A stretch of 64,000 bases of DNA. It comes from Tragulus kanchil (lineage: Eukaryota > Chordata > Mammalia > Artiodactyla > Tragulidae). Below the pieces are notes generated by a model. That model saw only the letters and a list, made by a program, of their open reading frames with translations, had not been told where the DNA came from and ran no database searches. Both the position numbers and the translations under genes were made by a program. The stretch's first letter is position 1. Each line of letters opens with the position of its first letter. The DNA lies in NCBI GenBank assembly GCA_022376925.1, contig JAIOJX010000001.1, forward strand, positions 620,001 through 684,000. Direction: 5' to 3'. Shown in pieces: positions 57,977-64,000 of the stretch.

Positions 57977-58931
57977 GTAGTAACAGAATGTACACTTAAA
58001 GATTTTTAAGATAGTAAATACTATGTTTTGTGTGTCTTACTACAACAAAAAAATTTGGAAAAATTTTAAAATCCCTGTAGGTCAGTAATTTTCCAATTTA
58101 GCAATTTTCACCACTATTAGGTTACATTTTCCTTTTCTACGTCAGCATTCCCACTAAAACTTTCTAAGAAAAAAACAAAATTTATTATGGAAATAAATGA
58201 TTCACTGGTGTGGCTACTCCTTAAAGGAATGCTGAAATTTTTGTTTCAGCATAAGATTGAGAAAGAAAAGTAATAAATACGAGATGCCTTATTATTTATT
58301 TCACATCATGGTAATCCCAGGGATAGTGTGACTATTGTTCCAACCACATCAATACCCACAATCAGAAGGTGCCTCTCCTTCTCGCATTTTATTGTTATCA
58401 TTTGTACCATTCTCCATCTCTTGTATATCCTGCTTTTTAAAAGCCGCTGAAGGTCAACAAGTCAAGAAACAACATCCACTCCACATCTATTTATATATCT
58501 TTAAAACTTCTTTTTTTCCCATATTTCTAGCATGCGTTTTTGATATCACAATGGCATGTAGTACATGGTTTATAAGTGAATACGTGTACATCTACAGGCG
58601 GTGAGTCCTCAATTTTTTTGACTGATTGGAGTTTGGAGAATAGGATCTCCATACAAAAGCTTTCTTCCAGGGAAGGAGTCTTGTTTTCTTCATATGAATC
58701 TTTATTACACAGATGTCCATGCCTCATACCTATATTTCCTTAGCTTGTTGAAAGAATACCAATTGGTAAAATATGATGAGAGACAAGAGTTAGATGTCCA
58801 GAGCATGAGCCAAGAAGAGAGGTTTTCTATGGCATGTAGAAAACTGCAGAACTACTCCATGGGGTACAAAAGTGATCAGCACATGAAAATCAGCGAGTAT
58901 AAACAGTCACCAACAACTGTTTTGTATTTTC
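57977..58931. other. F8 intron 1, no gene or clear repeat
   Basis: AT-rich intronic DNA. Short open frames (58335-58604, 58694-58963) show no recognised similarity. Confidence 0.35.
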
Positions 58932-59136
58932 TACCAGTTCACCTGGGGCCTTCTTTGCTATGATGCACATTAGTACTTTTGATTACTCAACCTAGACTGG
59001 GCCCCTGGGACATGGCAACCTATGTTTTAAGAGGTTTTAATAAGTGAGGCATAGAATAACATTTGAAGAATATTAACATAATTAATTATGAAATTTCTGA
59101 TTCAGTAGCTGATCCATGAGTAAATGGATGTGAGGA

Positions 59137-59321
59137 GCGTGTGTCCACGGGCTCAGTCATGTCTGACTCTTTGCAACCATGTGTGCTGTAGCCTGCTAGG
59201 CTCATCTATCCATGGGATTGCCATTTCCTACTCCAAGGATCTTTCTGAACCTGGAATCAAACCTGTGTCTCTTGTGTCTCCTGCACTGGTAGGTGGACTG
59301 TTTACCACTGGACCACCTAGG
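59137..59321 (-). repeat. Bov-tA SINE
   Basis: Minus-strand Bov-tA ('agtcatgtctgactctttgc', 'catgggattgccatttccta', 'gtttaccactggaccaccta'). Repeated at 60218-60402 by D10. Confidence 0.88.
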
Positions 59322-59481
59322 ATAATTGGGGGTATTTATGTAATTTTAAGTACATACTGACAACATTTGAATTCAAGATACCTAGATGAAAGTTATGGAT
59401 GTTTTTAGAGATAAAATTGAATGATGTTATGGTTATCGTTTTAGCAAAAGATTTTTTTGACTGGTAGTGTGTGTGTACACA

Positions 59482-60008
59482 CCTTTGTACACACCACCAG
59501 TCTCTACTACCAATTGGATGGCAACCAGTGAGGCTCTGGCATCTGCCCTGCTGGGTTGGCCCATGGCCCTAGATGAGCGCTGAGAAGACTGGACCTTGAC
59601 TACATAGAGGAGGTGAAAGTTCTCTAGATCAGCTCTCTAGTCCTGTAGATTCACCTACAGGAATCACCTACAAGATTTCCATAGGTGAACCTGCAAAAGG
59701 ATCATTAACACAGTTCAGAGAGTGTGGTGGCCTCACCCACAGCCCCAGAGAGGAAGGAGAGAGGAAGGCTCACGGAGGCCGTGTCAGAGCCCTCCCTATG
59801 CCCTTGGTGGTGGGGAAAGGATGCCTGGGATGTGGGTCAGGGGAAGGATCTTCAGGGGATGGGGAAGAGAAAAAGGGGTGCTGTCCATGAGAAAGGGAGG
59901 CTCTGCCCCATTTAGGGGTTCACAGGGGTGGTCGTTTGGGGACTCAACAGTTGACCGGCAGGCCCCGCCGTCGCTGGCTGGTAGTCCTGTGGGCAGCTGC
60001 GGACTGAA
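59482..60008 (+). pseudogene. 18S rRNA 3' end plus ITS1 pseudogene (truncated duplicate)
   Basis: First copy of the pre-rRNA-derived sequence described at 60563, cut off at 60008 by the D10 junction. The 18S part is 59482-59707. Confidence 0.85.
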
Positions 60009-60562
60009 CATTTTGTTTTACCAGTTCACCTGGGGCCTTCTTTGCTAGCCTTAGACTTTTGATTACTCAACCTAGACTGGGCCACTGGGACATGGCAACC
60101 TATGTTTTAAGAGGTTTTAATAAGTGAGGCATAGAATAACATTTGAAGAATATTAACATAATTAATTATGAAATTTCTGATTCAGTAGCTGATCCATGAG
60201 TAAATGGATGTGAGGAGCGTGTGTCCACGGGCTCAGTCATGTCTGACTCTTTGCAACCATGTGTGCTGTAGCCTGCTAGGCTCATCTATCCATGGGATTG
60301 CCATTTCCTACTCCAAGGGATCTTTCTGAACCTGGAATCAAACCTGTGTCTCTTGTGTCTCCTGCACTGGTAGGTGGACTGTTTACCACTGGACCACCTA
60401 GGATAATTGGGGGTATTTATGTAATTTTAAGTACATACTGACAACATTTGAATTCAAGATACCTAGATGAAAGTTATGGATGTTTTTAGAGATAAAATTG
60501 AATGATGTTATGGTTATCGTTTTAGCAAAAGATTTTTTTGACTGGTAGTGTGTGTGTACACA

Positions 60563-61169
60563 CCTTTGTACACACCACCAGTCTCTACTACCAATTGGAT
60601 GGCAACCAGTGAGGCTCTGGCATCTGCCCTGCTGGGTTGGCCCATGGCCCTAGATGAGCGCTGAGAAGACTGGACCTTGACTACATAGAGGAGGTGAAAG
60701 TTCTCTAGATCAGCTCTCTAGTCCTGTAGATTCACCTACAGGAATCACCTACAAGATTTCCATAGGTGAACCTGCAAAAGGATCATTAACACAGTTCAGA
60801 GAGTGTGGTGGCCTCACCCACAGCCCCAGAGAGGAAGGAGAGAGGAAGGCTCACGGAGGCCGTGTCAGAGCCCTCCCTATGCCCTTGGTGGTGGGGAAAG
60901 GATGCCTGGGATGTGGGTCAGGGGAAGGATCTTCAGGGGATGGGGAAGAGAAAAAGGGGTGCTGTCCATGAGAAAGGGAGGCTCTGCCCCATTTAGGGGT
61001 TCACAGGGGTGGTCGTTTGGGGACTCAACAGTTGACCGGCAGGCCCCGCCGTCGCTGGCTGGTAGTCCTGTGGGCAGCTGCGGACTGAATGTGGCACCAT
61101 GGCCCTGCCTTGCCTGCCTCCCATGTCCAGTTACCTAACATGTCCTGGTGTGGAGGTTTAAAGACCCCT
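60563..61169 (+). pseudogene. 45S pre-rRNA pseudogene: 18S 3' end continuing into ITS1
   Basis: From CCTTTGTACACACC the sequence follows the last ~180 bases of 18S rRNA: tctactaccaattggatgg, ggttggcccatggccct, gagcgctgagaagac, and finally aggtgaacctgc followed by ggatcatta, which ends at 60788. It then runs on into spacer sequence. The last ~45 bases, with ggaggtttaaagacccct, match a conserved block of mammalian ITS1. Changes are mostly C-to-T and G-to-A at former CpG sites, as expected of an old methylated pseudogene. A ~49-base insertion with a short palindrome (cctgtagattcacctacagg) disrupts the 18S part. Because 18S and ITS1 are contiguous, the source was unprocessed precursor RNA or rDNA. 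It abuts a Bov-tA SINE at 61170. Confidence 0.88.
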
Positions 61170-61384
61170 GGGCTTCCCTAGTGGCTCAGGTGATAAAGAA
61201 TCCACCTGCAATGCAGGAGACCTGGGTTCCAACCTTGAGTTGGAAAGATTCCCTGGTGGAGGGCATGGCAACCCACTGCAGTATTCTTGCCTGGAGAATC
61301 CCATGGACAGAGGAGCCTGGCAGGCTACAGTCCACGGGGGTCACACAGAGTTTGACATGCCTGAGTGACTGAGCAACTGACCAC
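61170..61384 (+). repeat. Bov-tA SINE fused to the rRNA pseudogene
   Basis: Complete plus-strand Bov-tA ('gggcttccctagtggctcag', 'ccacctgcaatgcaggagac', 'ttcttgcctggagaatccca'). It begins exactly where ITS1 homology ends, and ITS1 does not resume after it. Confidence 0.92.
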
Positions 61385-61485
61385 AAGTGTGTGAGTATCA
61401 ATTTTATGCTTTTTCTTATTATATGGCACTTAATGTATCAGATGACTTTTGAAAACAGTATTTTGATTTGATAGATCTTAGGAAT

Positions 61486-61740
61486 TGTCTTAGTCTGTTC
61501 AGGCTGCTATAACAAAATACCATAGATTGGGTGGCTTATAAACAATAGACATTTATTTCTCACAGTTCTAGAAGCTAGACGTCCGAGATCAGGGTGCCAG
61601 CTGATTTGGTGTCTGCTGAGGTCCCTCTTGCTGGCTCATAGGTGCCACTTTTCATTGTAACTTACATAGTGGGAGAGGTGAGAGATCTTTCTAGAGTCTC
61701 TTTTATAAGGGCGCTAATTCCATCCATGAGGGCTCTGCAC
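61486..61740 (-). repeat. MaLR-type LTR (ERVL class)
   Basis: 'ttcaggctgctataacaaaa', 'gtggcttataaacaatagac', 'ttatttctcacagttctaga' and 'ttttataagggcgctaattc' identify an antisense MST/MLT1-like LTR, the same type as at 19672-20315. It lies 160 bases before F8 exon 2. Confidence 0.75.
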
Positions 61741-61899
61741 ATAAGCATTCTGTCTATAGCAGGGATTCATATACAACTTCCAGTCTGCCTTGTTTACAGT
61801 AGAGGAGTGTGGGATGGAAGCATGACTTCCAGTTGTTTTTCAAAGTGGCTTCAGAGAAGGGTTAGCCAAAATGAATGACTTTTTTCTTTTTTGACACAG

Positions 61900-62021
61900 G
61901 TTTCCTCCTAGAGTGCCAAAATCTTTTCCATTCAACACCTCAGTCATGTACAAAAAGACTGTGTTTGTAGAGTTCACAGATCAACTTTTCAACACTGCCA
62001 AGCCCAGGCCACCGTGGATGG
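61900..62021 (+). CDS. F8: F8 exon 2
   Basis: 122 bases, the same length as human exon 2. The G at 61900 completes the Arg codon from exon 1, followed by FPPRVPKSFPFNTSVMYKKT and VFVEFTDQLFNTAKPRPPWM, all A1 domain. Acceptor gacacag, donor at 62022. The match to the human protein is close and the frame is intact. Exon 3 is not within the remaining 2 kb. Confidence 0.97.
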
Positions 62022-63203
62022 GTAATGTAAACAATATTGACTCTTTACTGTGAAACTGGGTATCTTATTTCCTTGCAAGGATTCCCCAGTCTTGGGCTGC
62101 AATTTAAGAGGTCAGCTGCCAAAGAAAATATTTTCTTGGTCAGGCTTCCCTTATTACCACCTCTTGGGGAAATGCACTGACTGAATGGTCTCAATCTTCT
62201 TATTCCGCTTTCCTCCTCTGTTTATTCTTTAGATGTTCAACTGCCCTTTGTCTTGGACCTGCATTCATTTTCTTGTATCCCTCCTTTCAATTCCTAGTTG
62301 ATCTTAAGCATGATTATGGCTTTAAAAGATCATATATGCCAATAATTCCCAAGTTTATGTCTTCAGTTCAGACTGCTTGCTTGATACCTCTACTTAGATG
62401 GCAAATAAGCATGTAACAAGATGCTAAGGTGAGATTATTTCCTGTCTTAGAATTACCACTGAGAATTATATTTGACAGGTGCTCCCAAATTCTGAAGAAA
62501 GATATCAACGCACCAATTCAAAACTTGTTCATATAGTGTTCCAAATTGGTTTAGCCCATCATGTTCCTCCAGTTTATATAAAATAAGGCTAGGAACTTAT
62601 GAAAAGCTTTAGAATTTTGTCATGTGCAACATCCAGGGGGTACCAAAGCCACATTATCATTGAAAGACAAAGATCTTGTAATCATCTCTTTGCCACTCCT
62701 GTCCTAAGCTCCAACCTTAGAAAGTCCAGAGGCAAAAAAAGAGAAAGAAAGTCCAGAGGCAGTAAAGTGAGTGGGAAAGAGGGAGGTGAGACAGCAGTGA
62801 AGCTGCCAACTGAACTTTCTTTTCCCATTACAGATTTCTGAGTCTATTTCAGAACTGAACTGGAGAAGAGGGGATCCCTAAATTGCAGAGACATCAAAAG
62901 TTCGATATTAGGTCAGACAGGACTTATTAGTACCTAAAATGATACTTTGAATATGTAAAGGTTACTGGGGAAAATTGGGATTGTTCAAAATGTGAGAAAG
63001 GAAAATTCTACATACAATTAAAAACTGTGAAAAATAAACCTGTTTCATATTTTCATCCCACTAAATCCAGTCCATTCAGTAAAACCATTTGTAGGCATCT
63101 TACATTTAGTATGTCTTTCTATAAGTCATAAATTTCCTCTTAAATTTTTGTGCCATGGCTTGACTATCACTCAGCTGCACAAATCAAAATTACAGAAGTC
63201 AGA

Positions 63204-63474
63204 GTCTTCCCTGGTGGTCCAGTGGGTAGAGTCCGCTTTGCAGTGCAAGGGGCACTGGTTCCATCCCTGGCCTGGGAAGATCCCATGTGCCATGGAGCGA
63301 CTGGACCAGTGTGCCCGATTACGAGCCAGCACCCTGGAGCACATGCGCCCAGAGCCAGTGCTCTGCAACAAGAGAGGTCACTGTGATGGGAGGGCCATAC
63401 AAGCCAAAGAACAAAGATGGATGAAAATAAATAAATGAAAGACCAATAAAAGTGTCCAAAATTAAAAAAAAAAA
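63204..63474 (+). repeat. CHR-related SINE, copy 10
   Basis: Plus-strand copy with head 'gtcttccctggtggtccag' and a tail of AAAT repeats, 'gaccaataaaagtgtcc' and an A tract. No clear target-site duplication. Confidence 0.88.
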
Positions 63475-63925
63475 AATTCAGGATTCATTCCTAGCTCCTG
63501 TGTCTCTCCCTCTTCCCTCCTGCCCCATCTTCAACATCCAACCCATGTGCAAGTCTTGTTGACTTGCTGACCTAAAATTGTTTCCAGATATTTTTCCAGA
63601 AAAGATGGGTTTATTCAGGATCATCATGGAATTGCAATTTGGAGTCTGCAACCATAGAAAGCTACAAACAAGTCCTGAATACCAGGGGGAGATGAGCACA
63701 GTTCATAGAAGGGAAGAGGAAATTGGAAGGGCTCAAGTAAACAAAGAGTCTATGACTGCTTATTGACTGGGTCTTGATAGATGATGAGCCCCCATTATGA
63801 TAGATGACAGTAGATAGCTTACCATGAATGGTGTTGGATTCCTGATCTCCAAAGGAGGAGATTTCACATTGGGATCAAAAAGACTTGTCTTTGGACCCTC
63901 AGAACTTCATGCAGCAAAAAGTTTT

Positions 63926-64000
63926 CTTTTTTTTTTTTAAAGATTTATTTATTTATTTATTTTGGGCGGGGGTCGGGTTGGGGAGGGAGAGGAGCGGGCG
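63926..64000 (-). repeat. CHR-related T+ SINE, copy 11, cut by the window end
   Basis: T tract, then aaagatttatttatttattt and 'gggcgggggtcgggttgggg', i.e. the 3' end of a minus-strand copy very similar to copy 9. Continues beyond 64000. Confidence 0.9.

Larger units (their letters stand above)
58932..61089. repeat. Tandem duplication D10, about 1.08 kb unit
   Basis: 58932-60008 recurs as 60019-61089. The start of copy 2 differs (tagccttag versus tatgatgcacattagta) and a 10-base filler separates the copies. The unit contains a Bov-tA and most of an rRNA-derived pseudogene; the pseudogene is complete only in copy 2. Confidence 0.93.
45399..61899 (+). other. F8: F8 intron 1 (16.5 kb as assembled)
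   Basis: Bounded by GT at 45399 and AG at 61898-61899. It holds old antisense L1 pieces, SINEs, an ERV-L fossil, an rRNA-derived pseudogene and four tandem duplications (D7-D10). Removing the duplicated copies leaves about 12 kb. The 45400-45800 part has no recognised repeat. Confidence 0.9.
62022..64000 (+). other. F8: F8 intron 2 (start)
   Basis: Mostly unrecognised intronic sequence to 63200. A small local duplication of 'aaagtccagaggca' occurs at about 62722 and 62746. Two SINEs follow (63204, 63926). The stretch 63560-63900 may be an LTR-like repeat but was not identified. Confidence 0.6.

Noticed and set aside
59482..60788. Functional 18S rRNA gene
   Set aside because: Only the 3' end is present, CpG sites have decayed and a ~49-base insertion interrupts it; it is a pseudogene.
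55838..61089. ~1 kb repeats in F8 intron 1 as an equivalent of the human int1h inversion repeats
   Set aside because: These are direct, adjacent copies within the intron, differ from one another in sequence and have the same character as duplications elsewhere in the window. The human repeats are far apart and inverted.

Overview
This window is ruminant (pecoran-type) mammalian genomic DNA from the X chromosome, in the block that corresponds to human Xq28. Ruminant origin is shown by BovB (RTE) LINEs, Bov-tA/Bov-A SINEs and tRNA-Glu-derived CHR-type SINEs. The species cannot be fixed from the sequence alone. The gene order is MTCP1 (+), CMC4 (+), FUNDC2 (-), F8 (+), which matches human gene order and relative orientation.

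Layout. 1-5.5 kb: the three coding exons of MTCP1 (TCL1-family AKT co-activator) followed by the two coding exons of CMC4 (twin CX9C mitochondrial protein). In humans these two genes share a promoter and first exon, which here would lie left of the window. 5.5-26.9 kb: repeat-dense intergenic DNA, with a BovB 3' end, a large antisense L1 broken by a near full-length BovB and several SINEs, ERV-type LTR remnants and a recent L1. 26.9-43.7 kb: FUNDC2 on the minus strand, all five coding exons, with a strong CpG island at its 5' end. 43.7-45.25 kb: the head-to-head FUNDC2/F8 intergenic region, carrying a SINE. 45.25-64 kb: F8 exon 1 (signal peptide and start of the A1 domain), a 16.5 kb intron 1 full of repeats, exon 2, and the start of intron 2.

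The most striking structure is ten direct tandem duplications, each with a unit of about 1.0-1.1 kb and near-identical copies, spread from 6.8 to 61.1 kb. Most are joined by short A/T-rich or unexplained filler. Two of them duplicate FUNDC2 exons 2 and 4. The uniform unit size, filler junctions and indifference to feature boundaries point to unmerged contig overlaps or gap-filling errors, not biology. About 10.7 kb of the window is probably redundant.

Points of biological interest: (1) a decayed copy of 45S pre-rRNA (18S 3' end running through into ITS1) fused directly to a Bov-tA SINE, a candidate chimeric retrotransposition product; (2) eleven copies of a CHR-related SINE whose tails combine AATAAA motifs with a TCTTT terminator before the A tract (the T+ SINE layout), two copies of which carry extra 3' sequence; (3) reading-frame differences in CMC4 (4-nt insertion near the C-terminus) and FUNDC2 exon 1; (4) a 51-bp inverted duplication inside the L1 that looks like a template-switch event. 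No novel protein-coding system was found. Protein comparisons are from memory of the human orthologues; no database search was possible.
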